In this document: piece after piece, positions 54,856 to 63,285 of the stretch
Position numbering within the stretch: the first letter of the stretch is position 1
How the letters are laid out: each line of letters opens with the position of its first letter
NCBI RefSeq assembly: GCF_030145145.1
Contig: NZ_JAQYWD010000007.1
Location: forward strand, 62,001 to 126,000
Source: Desulfobacula sp.
Lineage (GTDB): Bacteria; Desulfobacterota; Desulfobacteria; Desulfobacterales; Desulfobacteraceae
Direction: 5' to 3'
DNA: 64,000 nucleotides
Notes under the pieces: model-generated
Told to the model about the DNA's origin: nothing
What the model saw: the letters and a program-made list of their open reading frames with translations, nothing else
The model's database searches: none
Made by a program: the position numbers and the translations under genes

Positions 54856-55275
54856 TTAACACAAAAAGGATTGAACTAGTGTGTAAATAGAAATGGATTG
54901 TCTTGATTTATGTTGCGCAAAGACTGGACGTAAAGTCCTACTGTCCAACTGCCTTTGGCTTGTAGATACAAAAGGAATAGATGTTGTCTGAGTTTTAGGA
55001 TTTTGAGTGTTTAAAAAAAAATTTTTATCACGCGAACATTCTTTTTTTTTGCAACAACTATCTTTTTTACTGGAAGTAGTAGAGAGCAGTCCCCAATAGT
55101 GGCAATTATATGCACAGATCGAACTATCTGTCTCGATCTGTGAAAAAAAAGAAGATACCGAATAGGATCGACAGTTTTCCGAATCATCACAAATTGATTT
55201 GGTATATGCCGTTCCGGAAATGATTATCCATAAAAAAAGGATTAACCAGAATGATTTGTTAAATATAGTTTTCAT
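54856..55275 (-). CDS. Exported Cys-rich hypothetical protein
   Basis: 139 residues, not recognised. A signal peptide (about 1-24, SFWLILFLWIIISGTAYT) is followed by a Cys-rich part (CDDSENC, CAYNCHYW, CCKKKEC) and a C-terminus ending FLC. The cysteines suggest disulfides or metal binding; proximity to the Dsb cluster fits an oxidised periplasmic target. Separate from it by the palindromic element. Confidence 0.5.
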   Translation of the reverse strand: MKTIFNKSFWLILFLWIIISGTAYTKSICDDSENCRSYSVSSFFSQIETDSSICAYNCHYWGLLSTTSSKKDSCCKKKECSRDKNFFLNTQNPKTQTTSIPFVSTSQRQLDSRTLRPVFAQHKSRQSISIYTLVQSFLC

Positions 55276-55458
55276 TTTAAATTATCTTAATTTTCAGGTT
55301 TAGATACCTTAATATGATTGGATTTGTCAAGAAATTCTTGATAGTTGTTGATTCTCTCCCCCAGAAAATTTAACCAATGCTTAAGCCATTTTTAATGGTG
55401 ATTGATAAGCGACCATCGTGTATTCTTCTTCAGGTATTTGACCGCCAATTTTTACAAG

Positions 55459-55506
55459 AACGCCTGATGTGCCAGGCAGATTATCTCCTGGCAACATCAG
55501 GCGTTT
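55459..55506 (-). terminator. Terminator of the multihaem cytochrome operon
   Basis: AACGCCTGATGT-GCCAGG (55459-55476) pairs with CCTGGCAACATCAGGCGTT (55487-55505): about 18 bp with one bulge. It starts 21 bp after the cytochrome stop and is followed by a T-rich stretch on the minus strand. Confidence 0.75.
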
Positions 55507-55526
55507 GCGGACAACAATGAAATTAT

Positions 55527-57548
55527 TTATTCTTTTTTTTCATATCCCATGGGCAGTTGTTTAAACCGACCGCCATGGATGATGGGGTCCCCTTTATATC
55601 CCAGGGCTTTAAAATTGATATAATCGGTTTTTTCAATCAAATGCGCCACATCCCTTCCCTGGGATTTCATGTAGGAAAAGTCTGTCCCCTTGTGGGCAAT
55701 CTGTTTAAAATTAACATTGCGATTGTCCTGGTGGCAGCGGTTACAGGTTTTGTCCCCTTTAAGGCTGTCATGACACTGAACACAGGACAGGGCCATGTTG
55801 GCCGGCATGACTTCATGGTCCAGGCGCCAGTACATCCAGGTCTCTTTCCACCTGTATGATCCGCTGTAGTCAAGCCCCACCGCCTTCATACCATCCTGGA
55901 ACGCTTTTTCCCAATCAAAGTGTTTCCAGTAAGCTGTGCTGTCTTCCTTGTCCCGGGGCCAGAGATGGGGAACCAGGATATAATCATGGTCTGCATCCAC
56001 CGCCTGGATCGCTTTCATCATTTTAAACGGGGTTATTTTGGATCCTGGATCATGAATGGACCCCACAGGCTCAGTGAGGTTGATAATATCGGCATTGATG
56101 TCCACCTTGTCGCCGATGAAGACGCGCTTCATATAGCCTGAGTCCCATGCATAATTGGGTACGGCAGATTCTTCCCATTTGAATTCACCCTTTTTCTTGT
56201 TGTAATCGGGTTTGCCGTATTTGTCTTTTTTGGGTTTACGGTTTTTGTCCCCGGCTTTGGACCAGTCCCACCAGGTCTTGGTGGGTTTGCATTTGGCAAA
56301 AACCGGTGCATGACAGACATTGCAGTCCAGGGTTTTGGCATGGTTGTTTAAATGGTGATCCAGAACACTGCCGCAATAGTGGGGGTCTTCTGAATGGCAC
56401 TGCTGGCAGGACACCTTGCCTTCGGCAACCGGGACGGATGAGCTCCGGCCCGCAATTTTATGGTTCCGTGTCTCATGGCACTCGGTACAGGAAAAATCAT
56501 ATCCCCCCATGTGAATATCACAGCTCCGGCTGGGTTCAAGGAGCTGCCGGGACAGGTCTGCATGTTTAACCGCATCCCCTCCCCCGCCATTGAAGTGGCA
56601 GGAGCCGCAACTGGCACGACTGGAATGACCCACATTCTGGGCAACCAATTTCAAGTCCACATCTTTTTCGGGCATGCCAGCTCCCGGCGGTGCTTTTTTA
56701 TATTTGCCCGTGGTATCATGGCACACCAGGCAATCCATTTTTGTTTTATCGGTGAAATCAAATGACGCATCTTTCCATCCATACCCTGCATGACAGCTTG
56801 TGCAACGAGCCTCGTTGCTGATGGGGCTGATTCAGTAGTTGTTCAGGGCGGTGGTGCCCTTGCCGTGCATGATATCCTTTCGATGCCCTGTGGTATAAGG
56901 AGAGGGCCCTTTCCACAGCCAGTGGGCGGTTGTCAGCATGTCTTCTGCCTGGGTGTCATGGCACCGCAGACATTCTGCCGTCACCTGGAAGGGATCTGCA
57001 TTGTCCGGCAAGTTCACCAGTTCTTTATGATCGGGAACATTCTGCAAATGACACCCTTTGCAGTCCACAGGCCCTTTGGCCTGTTCCTGGTGGCAGGCCA
57101 TACATTGTTGATGGTATGCGGCCTTAAGGCCGATCCGCTCCGGATGATCCGGGTTAAAAGAGTCCTGATGGCAGGCAGAGCACCGTGTTGTTTCCAGGGC
57201 AGTGTCATCTTTTGGCCGGTAATGATGGCACTTGCTGCAATCGTTGGTGAGATTTGCATGCCGTTTGTGGGAAAACCGCACCGGCTCGTAATGGTCTTCT
57301 CTTTTTTTGATGATGGGACTGTCCAGCAGGAAATAGGTATCTGTCACATCTTGTATGGAGATGCCGGTATCCATAAGGGATATCCGCCGTGTAATCTGAT
57401 CGTCATTCTTGTATTCTGTCACAAAGGGGACCACTTCCTTTGCCCGTTCCTTTGCCCGTTCCTGATCTGGTGCCTTCCAGACCTCTGCCACACAAAGGAC
57501 AGGGGTCAAAATCAGGCAAGTCACCAGAAAAATAATGCGCTTTATCAT
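55527..57548 (-). CDS. Multihaem cytochrome of the octahaem tetrathionate reductase family with predicted selenocysteine
   Basis: One frame of 673 codons interrupted only by TGA at codon 239 (56832-56834). Signal peptide about 1-21; a tetrahaem c3-like part (about 90-170, CSKCH, CSACH, CMACH, CKGCH); then an Otr-like region from about 190 to the end with nine CXXCH motifs (CLRCH, CTSCH, CLVCH, CGSCH, CTECH, CQQCH, CNVCH, CVQCH, CNRCH). TGA stands in NNY-x-ISPISNEARCTSCH, where relatives have Cys (from memory, Cys64 of Shewanella Otr near the catalytic haem). A SECIS-like hairpin follows. Calling it two genes would orphan the CTSCH haem and leave the second half without a signal peptide. Overlaps the NrfD-like gene start-to-stop. 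Substrate could be tetrathionate or another sulfur or nitrogen compound. Confidence 0.85.
56802..56818 (-). promoter_or_regulatory. Candidate bacterial SECIS hairpin in the cytochrome gene
   Basis: GCAACGA (minus strand) pairs perfectly with TCGTTGC around the loop GGC; the stem starts 13 nt and the loop 20 nt after the TGA. Bacterial SECIS elements are known for a loop G at position one or two about 16-37 nt after the UGA. Confidence 0.75.
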
Positions 57549-58744
57549 GTTGAGACCTCCTTGGGTGCCTGTAAAACCGGCAGATATGTCACAGCAAATC
57601 GATAGATAAACATCAGCGTTGCAATGAGTCCCAGCGTGACCATCAGTTCTCCGGGTGCAGGGAAATAAACGTTTTCACTCAATGGCGGTTGGTATCCGAC
57701 AATAAACACATTGATCCGGTTCAGCGCCACACCACCGACAATCAAAGACGCTGCTGTAAAAATACCGGTCCGGGAATGCCTGACCCGTTCAAAAAGCAGC
57801 ATCACCCAGGGCATGATCACCCCGAACAGCAGTTCTATTACAAATGAATTGGTCTGATAATTCCCATCGAAAAGGTACACATAGGTCCCCCTGACAACCA
57901 TGTCGCCAATTTTGAGCAGCAGGTAGATGCCCAGGAGAAAAATCGTCACCCGGGTTAACGGTGTCAGAATATTCATCTCGGCATCCAATTTGAATGAAGA
58001 CGTGGCAATGGTTGTTTCAACCACCACCATTGGATACCCCACGGCAAAGGCGGATGTCAGGAACAAAAGGGGTAAAATGGGGGTGTACCACAACGGGTGA
58101 AGTTTGGTGGGTGCCACCAGCATGAGGGACCCCAGACTGGATTGATGCATACAGGACAGGACAACCCCGAGAATGATAAAGATCCACATGATTTTATCCA
58201 GGATGGCATCCCCGATTTTCAGTATCATATCCACCAGGCCATTCAATGCGGACAACAGACCCGGAAGGTTCACCCGGCCTTTAAACTGCTCTGCAATAAT
58301 GGGAAAAAATTCGATGTATAACACATTCAGATACACCATGACACACATGGCCACTTCAAACAGAACCGAGTTGGTGTTCCAGTTCACCATGGGTTTCCAT
58401 ATGGCCCAGGACCGGCCGATATCCACTAAAAGCCCCAGGACAACAAAGGTATATCCCAGTACTGCCGTTAACAGTGCCGGCCGCGTAATGGGTTCGTAGA
58501 GATGTTTTCCAAGGATGTGCGCCAGGGCAGCCGTCGTAAACCCGCCGGCAGCAAGGGCAACACCGGTGGCCACATCCACGCCCACCCAGAGTCCCCAGGG
58601 CCGGGCATTGCTCAGATTGGTGACATACCCGATGCCGCCGGTAAATCTGGCAATAATAGAGATGGCCCCGGCAATCATAAACACCAGCATGACAAACACA
58701 CCGGGGGTCCAGAATTTTTTATTTAAAGGACGTGCTCGCATCAT
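57545..58744 (-). CDS. NrfD/HybB-family membrane subunit
   Basis: 399 residues, about ten transmembrane helices, matching polysulfide-reductase NrfD-like quinol-interacting subunits ([26 protein letters not shown]; ending region with [26 protein letters not shown], a signature of HmcC/HybB). It would oxidise or reduce menaquinol and pass electrons via the FeS subunit to the cytochrome. Starts inside the FeS gene end and overlaps the cytochrome start (TGATG type), so all three are tightly coupled. Confidence 0.9.
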   Translation of the reverse strand: MMRARPLNKKFWTPGVFVMLVFMIAGAISIIARFTGGIGYVTNLSNARPWGLWVGVDVATGVALAAGGFTTAALAHILGKHLYEPITRPALLTAVLGYTFVVLGLLVDIGRSWAIWKPMVNWNTNSVLFEVAMCVMVYLNVLYIEFFPIIAEQFKGRVNLPGLLSALNGLVDMILKIGDAILDKIMWIFIILGVVLSCMHQSSLGSLMLVAPTKLHPLWYTPILPLLFLTSAFAVGYPMVVVETTIATSSFKLDAEMNILTPLTRVTIFLLGIYLLLKIGDMVVRGTYVYLFDGNYQTNSFVIELLFGVIMPWVMLLFERVRHSRTGIFTAASLIVGGVALNRINVFIVGYQPPLSENVYFPAPGELMVTLGLIATLMFIYRFAVTYLPVLQAPKEVST

Positions 58745-59655
58745 GCCCCTCCTTTGTTTTGCTGCTTTTCAGCTGTTTTATTTGATTTGGACATGACCGC
58801 ACCTAAAACGCCAAACAGTGCCAGGGGCGACCACAGATAGCTGAACAGCGAATGTTGTATGGTTTCAGACAGTTTGGGTGAGGGAGTGTCCGGTAACACC
58901 GGCAGATTCAAGCGATCAAAGGGTATCGCCGAAATGTAGAGCCATGATGTGCCGCCGACCTCCCGCTCACCATACACATGCTGGATATATTTGCCTGGAT
59001 TGTCTTTCAGCTTTTTATTGGCCACTTTTAAAAGGGTTTCGCGTTTTCCAAATGTCAGCGCCTCTGTGGGACAGATGGTTGCACAGCCGGGGATCCCCCC
59101 GTCTTTGGATATCCTGTCATAACAAAAAGTACATTTCATCACCCGGGGGGTGATGGGATCATGATATTCATAGGCAGGAATTTCAAAGGGACAGGCCACC
59201 ATACAATATCGGCAGCCAATGCATTTGCTTACATCATATCTGACCGTACCGGTCTCATCTTTGGTCAATGCACCGACAATGCAGGCAGATACACAGGCCG
59301 GGTCCTGACAATGCATGCACTGAACCTTGACAAAGGTTGGCAGGGGGTTGTCAAACGCATCCAGTTTGCCGGTAAAATACCGGTTGACCACTGTAAACGC
59401 TTTTTCATCCGGCCGCCGTTTTTTCTCAAAGATCGTACATTGGCAATTGGGCCGTTCCGGTGTGGGCAGACCATTCACCTCACTGCAGGCCTCCTCGCAT
59501 TTGCGACAGCCAACGCACCGGGTCAGATCCACCAGACATCCATACGGATCCGGGGGGGCTTTAGATTCCCATGCGCTGGCAGATGACGGCAGTGCTGCCA
59601 CAGAGGCACCGGCTGCTCCCATGAATTTAAAAAAATGTCGTCTCGTAAGTTTCAT
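58741..59655 (-). CDS. Tat-exported 4Fe-4S ferredoxin subunit (HybA/HmcB type)
   Basis: 304 residues. The twin-arginine signal TRRHFFKF begins the protein and the mature part carries several 4Fe-4S sites: [36 protein letters not shown] and CTFCYDR...CATICP. A hydrophobic C-terminal stretch ([17 protein letters not shown]) may anchor it in the membrane. ATG 59655 is chosen over an earlier one because the Tat motif starts there; AGAGG precedes it. Electron carrier between the NrfD-like subunit and the multihaem cytochrome. Confidence 0.92.
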   Translation of the reverse strand: MKLTRRHFFKFMGAAGASVAALPSSASAWESKAPPDPYGCLVDLTRCVGCRKCEEACSEVNGLPTPERPNCQCTIFEKKRRPDEKAFTVVNRYFTGKLDAFDNPLPTFVKVQCMHCQDPACVSACIVGALTKDETGTVRYDVSKCIGCRYCMVACPFEIPAYEYHDPITPRVMKCTFCYDRISKDGGIPGCATICPTEALTFGKRETLLKVANKKLKDNPGKYIQHVYGEREVGGTSWLYISAIPFDRLNLPVLPDTPSPKLSETIQHSLFSYLWSPLALFGVLGAVMSKSNKTAEKQQNKGGA

Positions 59656-59721
59656 ATCCTCTCCCATGAATAACCATCCATATCAATTGTACCTTCACCT
59701 TCCGGGGCGATAAAACCGATT

Positions 59722-59997
59722 TTAAACATAACTTGTCCGGGTCACTTGATCCTTATGATTATAACTTCGCGACCCTTTTTGTATGCCAAGACAAATGCCA
59801 TCATCGGCCTCGTTCGTATATATCACCTCATCATTGGATCTTTTCACAATGATGATCAAATCCTTTACCACATCCCTGTCTGCCAGCATGACCTCTAATA
59901 TTTCCCCTTTCTCCATGGATTTAAGGCGGCTTTTGCATTTGAGCAGATTCAGCGGTGAAATGACGCCCCTGAGATCCAATCTGATTTTTGATGTCAT
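59722..59997 (-). CDS. TusA-like protein lacking the usual cysteine
   Basis: 91 residues. LDLRGVISPLNLLKCKSRL, GEILEVMLADRDVVKDL and the overall length match the TusA/SirA/YedF fold, but the catalytic CPxP motif reads ISPL here, so sulfur transfer by that Cys is not possible. Another Cys lies four residues later (LLKCK). First gene of the operon; ATG 59997 with GGGAG upstream, GTG 60009 is the alternative. Could be a non-catalytic partner or sensor of the sulfur-related cytochrome system. Confidence 0.65.
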   Translation of the reverse strand: MTSKIRLDLRGVISPLNLLKCKSRLKSMEKGEILEVMLADRDVVKDLIIIVKRSNDEVIYTNEADDGICLGIQKGSRSYNHKDQVTRTSYV

Positions 59998-60042
59998 ACC
60001 GACTCCCACCCTTAAACAATAAAATAATAAAAAGACCAGGGT

Positions 60043-60058
60043 TGCAACAGGCGTACCG
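60043..60058 (-). promoter_or_regulatory. Sigma-54 (-24/-12) promoter of the cytochrome operon
   Basis: On the minus strand: CGGTACGCCTGTTGCA, with the conserved GG at -24 and TTGC at -12 and 12-base spacing. It stands 46 bp before the TusA-like start, with palindromes 113-160 bp further upstream. Confidence 0.65.
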
Positions 60059-60134
60059 TTGACACCCGACAGGTCTCCTGAAATCCCTATCTATCTGGTT
60101 TTATGTATAAAATATTCGGATTAAGTGGGGCCGG

Positions 60135-60163
60135 TTGACACTGGGAAAAATTGATAGTATTTA
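60135..60163 (+). promoter_or_regulatory. Sigma-70 promoter of the EBP2 regulator gene
   Basis: TTGACA at 60135 and TATTTA at 60158 with a 17-bp spacer, upstream of the regulator start at 60237. Confidence 0.5.
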
Positions 60164-60170
60164 AATATAT

Positions 60171-60218
60171 GTTTAAATGTGAGTCACATTTAAACGATTG
60201 TTTAAACACTTAAACAAT
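60171..60218. promoter_or_regulatory. Two palindromic operators between the regulator and the cytochrome operon
   Basis: GTTTAAATGTGA and its perfect inverse flank one base (60171-60195). A second site, ATTGTTTAA-4 bases-TTAAACAAT, lies at 60197-60218. They follow the regulator's -10 box, so they may autoregulate it while serving as activator sites for the divergent -24/-12 promoter. Confidence 0.65.
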
Positions 60219-60236
60219 TGTTAACGGAGGGCGTTA

Positions 60237-61634
60237 ATGAATGAGCATGAGATGAATACGTTCTGGAAAAAAATTGTCAATACCATTAATGACGGATTGA
60301 TGTTCATTGGGCCCGAAGGGTCCATTTTAATGGTCAATAAAGCCTTTGAAACCCTCACCGGATATACGTCAAAACAAGCCATCGGCATGTCCTGCGAGAT
60401 GCTGGGGTGTGATGCCTGTGAACACACCCTTCAAACGAACAAACAATCGGCATGGTGCAAATTGTTTGAACCGGGCCAGCAGGATATGAAAAAATGCAGA
60501 TGTCATGTGAAGTGCAAGGATGGCAGTTTTTTACCGGTGTTAAAAAATGCGTCCGTGCTGTGGGATGAAAACCAGACAGCCCTCGGCATTGTTGAAACGT
60601 TAACCGACATTTCCGAGTTGACCAAACTGGATGAAAAGGTCCATATCCTTTCCCGGCAATGCGACAGGGAAAATGATTTTCTCGGTATCGTGGGCAGATC
60701 GCCTGAAATGCAGCAGGTGTTTGACATGATTCGAAAAGCGGCGGACAGCAGAGCACCTGTCATCATTCTGGGGGAAAGCGGCACCGGAAAAGAACTGGTG
60801 GCAAATGCGATTCATTTATGCGGTTCCCGGAAGAACGGCCCATTTCTTCAGCTCAATTGCGCGGCATTGAATGACGCCGTCCTTGAAAGTGAATTGTTCG
60901 GCCATGCCAAAGGGGCTTTCACCGGTGCTTACAATAATCGTATCGGTCGATTTGAAGCGGCCAACAATGGTGATTTTTTCCTGGATGAAATTGGTGATAT
61001 CCCCATGTCGATTCAGACCAAACTCTTGCGGGTTCTCGAGTCAGGACAATTTGAAAGAGTGGGGGATATCTCCCCCATCAAGGTGGACGTCCGCATTATT
61101 ACCGCCACCAACAGGGATCTTGAGGAACTGATCGATAAAAATGAATTCCGACAGGATTTGCTGTTCAGGATTAATGTTATTCCCATCCACCTGCCGCCCT
61201 TGAGAAACAGGCGAGAAGATATCCCTTTGTTAATCCATTCGTTTATTCGTCACCTGAATATCCATACCGGCAAACACATCAACGGGTTAAGTCATGGTGC
61301 CATGGAAGCGGTCATGGATTACCGCTGGCCAGGCAATATCAGGGAACTGAAAAATGCCATGGAGTATGCGTTTGTCATAACAGACGGCCCGGCCATCCAG
61401 CAGGACCATTTACCCAGGAAAATCAGTGCGGCAAACCTCCCCATCTATTCCCCTGCCCCGCCCTTGCCCAAAAAAGATGCCGCGTTCAATGAAAAAGCGC
61501 AATTGATCGAAGCGCTCCAACAGACAAACGGCAACCAGACAAAGGCGGCAAAACTGCTGAAGATTAACAGGGTGACGGTCTGGAACCGGATGAGAAAATA
61601 CGGACTTGACCTGAAAAAAGTGTTGTCCGTATGA
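60237..61634 (+). CDS. Sigma-54 activator with Cys-rich PAS domain (EBP2)
   Basis: 465 residues of the same design as EBP1: PAS (about 10-125, starting TINDGLMFIGPEGSILMVNKAF) with a cysteine cluster (MSCEMLGCDACE, AWCKL, KKCRCHVKCKDG), then AAA+ ([23 protein letters not shown]) and a Fis-type HTH (NQTKAAKLLKINRVTVWNRM). GGAGG stands 6 nt before the ATG. It is divergent to the cytochrome operon and is its likely activator; the PAS cysteines might sense redox, sulfur species or a metal. Confidence 0.92.
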   Translation: MNEHEMNTFWKKIVNTINDGLMFIGPEGSILMVNKAFETLTGYTSKQAIGMSCEMLGCDACEHTLQTNKQSAWCKLFEPGQQDMKKCRCHVKCKDGSFLPVLKNASVLWDENQTALGIVETLTDISELTKLDEKVHILSRQCDRENDFLGIVGRSPEMQQVFDMIRKAADSRAPVIILGESGTGKELVANAIHLCGSRKNGPFLQLNCAALNDAVLESELFGHAKGAFTGAYNNRIGRFEAANNGDFFLDEIGDIPMSIQTKLLRVLESGQFERVGDISPIKVDVRIITATNRDLEELIDKNEFRQDLLFRINVIPIHLPPLRNRREDIPLLIHSFIRHLNIHTGKHINGLSHGAMEAVMDYRWPGNIRELKNAMEYAFVITDGPAIQQDHLPRKISAANLPIYSPAPPLPKKDAAFNEKAQLIEALQQTNGNQTKAAKLLKINRVTVWNRMRKYGLDLKKVLSV

Positions 61635-61647
61635 TCCTGATCCAGAG

Positions 61648-62304
61648 TTATTGATTTTTTAAACGGATTAACGCATCGGTTAACAATCCCTTAAACCGAT
61701 CCAGTGTAATGGGATATGCCTGCATGGGGATGCCCATCCAGTCACAATAGTCAAGAAATTCTTCGGGTTTTTCCGCCATGTATTGATCCAGGTATCCGAT
61801 ACCATCAAGGACAATGGCCCCCCCGGTATGTCTTGGAAAGTTTTCATTGGCAAGGGCTTTATCCCACCCGTCAAAAACCTGTTTTTTAAATTTTACCCAT
61901 CCCGGTGTCATAAACCATACGGGTTCACCACCGGCCAGTTCGTCTACAGCCTGTTTCATCTCCGCCTCACTGGCCAGCATTCCCATGCAATGGGAGGCTT
62001 CGATCCTGGAAACGTGCACACCTTGTTCCTCGATAATGTGTTTCATTAACCGGGTGGGATTGTCCGCATTCACATAGCAGTACTTGCCACCATAGACAAC
62101 GATCACTCCCTTGGCAACTGCCTTGGCTTTATCGATAAATTTTATGAGCTGGGTTTCCAGTTCAGGAATATCCTGGTGAAGTCCCGGGGTTGTAAAAAAA
62201 ATATGAGGGGTATCAAGAAACCCTTCTTTTACCAGGTAGTTGATTTCAGGGCTCAAGGTGCCACAGGATACGATTGCTGTCTCATTAAACGTTTGTTCTT
62301 CCAA
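61648..62304 (-). CDS. DUF1638 protein
   Basis: 218 residues matching DUF1638: VSCGTLSPEINYLV near the start, VVYGGKYCYVNA, SRIEASHCMGMLAS and PVWFMTPGWVKF. Members are often near corrinoid or C1 methyltransferase genes and their function is unknown. TTG 62304 is selected because AGGAG lies 6 nt upstream; the longer GTG reading would overlap the previous gene. Transcribed with the two small genes upstream. Confidence 0.8.
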   Translation of the reverse strand: MEEQTFNETAIVSCGTLSPEINYLVKEGFLDTPHIFFTTPGLHQDIPELETQLIKFIDKAKAVAKGVIVVYGGKYCYVNADNPTRLMKHIIEEQGVHVSRIEASHCMGMLASEAEMKQAVDELAGGEPVWFMTPGWVKFKKQVFDGWDKALANENFPRHTGGAIVLDGIGYLDQYMAEKPEEFLDYCDWMGIPMQAYPITLDRFKGLLTDALIRLKNQ

Positions 62305-62326
62305 GGTAATCTCCTCAATATCATTA

Positions 62327-62590
62327 TTAATCCGAATCACTGTTCAATTCACCTTCAGGGATATCTTCACCTGGCCGCCAGGTTACAAATTCGGTTGTTA
62401 ACAGCACATCGCCGGCAGCCACGGCTTTATCTGTCCAGACAATGCGAGTATTGCATTCCCAGACTTTTTTTCCCAGTTCGTTTTGTCTTTTCGATAAGGC
62501 CTTATCAGATTCATCTCTGCCGGCATGAACGGAAATAACTTTTTTTTGAGTTTGATCTAAATGATGATCATCATAAATTAATGCATACAT
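62327..62590 (-). CDS. Small hypothetical protein of the DUF4242/DUF1638 operon
   Basis: 87 residues, family not recognised. Starts MYALIYDDHHLDQTQKKVIS and contains VWECNTRIVW and VTWRPGEDIPEGE, soluble and acidic at the end. Strong AAGGAGG RBS. It sits 98 nt after the DUF4242 gene and 22 nt before DUF1638, so it is a member of the same operon. Confidence 0.7.
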   Translation of the reverse strand: MYALIYDDHHLDQTQKKVISVHAGRDESDKALSKRQNELGKKVWECNTRIVWTDKAVAAGDVLLTTEFVTWRPGEDIPEGELNSDSD

Positions 62591-62688
62591 GGCGGCCTCC
62601 TTATTGTTAGAAAATTGGCGGTGTTTTTAACCATTAACGGGGCAGAGTGCAGGCTATTATTGTCGCCTGCACGCTTAAGTTAACGGCA

Positions 62689-63003
62689 TCAGTTACCCAG
62701 GGTATCTGCCATGGACTCTTTTTCAAGATGCTCATCCCATTTTTCTCCCCACAGATCAGGAACGGTTTCTTCAACCTGAACAATGGACTCCCAGCTGATC
62801 CCGATTTCCGTAAAAATATTTTTAAGATCTTCTTCACTGGGGGCCAGCCATAAACAATAGCGAACCCCTTTTTTGTCATTAAAATAGGTTCTAATCCAGG
62901 TGGCTGTTTCAACCTGGGCTAATTTTCTCCAATTGTCCTGCACCTCTTCACAATTGACGCCGGGGTTGTTATGAACCATCATATATTTATTGAGTTTTGT
63001 CAT
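62689..63003 (-). CDS. DUF4242-like (SCO4226-type) protein
   Basis: 104 residues with the DUF4242 pattern: N-terminal MVHNNPGVNCEEVQDNWRKLAQVETATWIRTYFNDK, then RYCLWLAPSEEDLKNIFTEIGISWESIVQVEE (shown here only as YCLWLAPSEEDL). Related proteins include a nickel-binding regulator-like protein, but metal binding is not shown by the sequence alone. First gene of the operon, AAGGAG upstream. Confidence 0.7.
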   Translation of the reverse strand: MTKLNKYMMVHNNPGVNCEEVQDNWRKLAQVETATWIRTYFNDKKGVRYCLWLAPSEEDLKNIFTEIGISWESIVQVEETVPDLWGEKWDEHLEKESMADTLGN

Positions 63004-63088
63004 GATCCGTCTCCTTTTTTATCTGTTTTGTGTTTTTTTTAGTGCCCCAGCAAATGCGCATTTTAACAACTGAGTTAAAAAAGAGTAG

Positions 63089-63104
63089 ATCAATAAGTAT
63101 GCCA
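63089..63104 (-). promoter_or_regulatory. Sigma-54 (-24/-12) promoter of the DUF4242-DUF1638 operon
   Basis: TGGCAT-N5-TTGATC on the minus strand, same form as the promoter at 41642, with the correct 12-base spacing. About 86 bp upstream of the first gene of the operon. Confidence 0.55.
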
Positions 63105-63197
63105 GGCAGTGGAAAATAGACTTCTATTTTTTATAACCATCTGTAATTAAAGATTAAATTTGATTTTATCCAATGAGGCTGAAAAAAAAATAACCGC

Positions 63198-63227
63198 TTG
63201 ACAAGCCCGGGAACCGTTACCTATGAT
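63198..63227 (+). promoter_or_regulatory. Sigma-70 promoter of the EBP3 regulator gene
   Basis: TTGACA at 63198 and TATGAT at 63222 with an 18-bp spacer. Two early ATGs (63223, 63226) would precede the expected transcription start, which favours the later start of the regulator. Confidence 0.55.
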
Positions 63228-63239
63228 GATATCTGTTCA

Positions 63240-63261
63240 GGGTGGCGCCATGGGTGGCGCC
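63240..63261. repeat. Direct repeat GGGTGGCGCC at the EBP3 promoter
   Basis: Two 10-base copies of GGGTGGCGCC separated by AT, directly after the -10 element. Each contains the palindrome GGCGCC. Likely operator for autoregulation and for the divergent -24/-12 promoter about 140 bp away. Confidence 0.5.
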
Positions 63262-63285
63262 GACAATCAACAAAAGGATACGGAT

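Noticed and set aside
55380-55500. A short minus-strand frame (PGDNLPGTSGVLVKIGG...) overlapping the cytochrome terminator
   Set aside because: No start codon with an RBS, and the sequence is better explained by the 18-bp terminator hairpin.
55527-56738. Separate 403-residue cytochrome gene starting at the ATG at 56738
   Set aside because: It would lack a signal peptide and the CTSCH haem that lies between the TGA and that ATG; the frame upstream is continuous and haem-coding.
60355-60815. Long antisense frames over EBP2
   Set aside because: Shadows of the regulator coding frame, with no RBS and low-complexity codon use.
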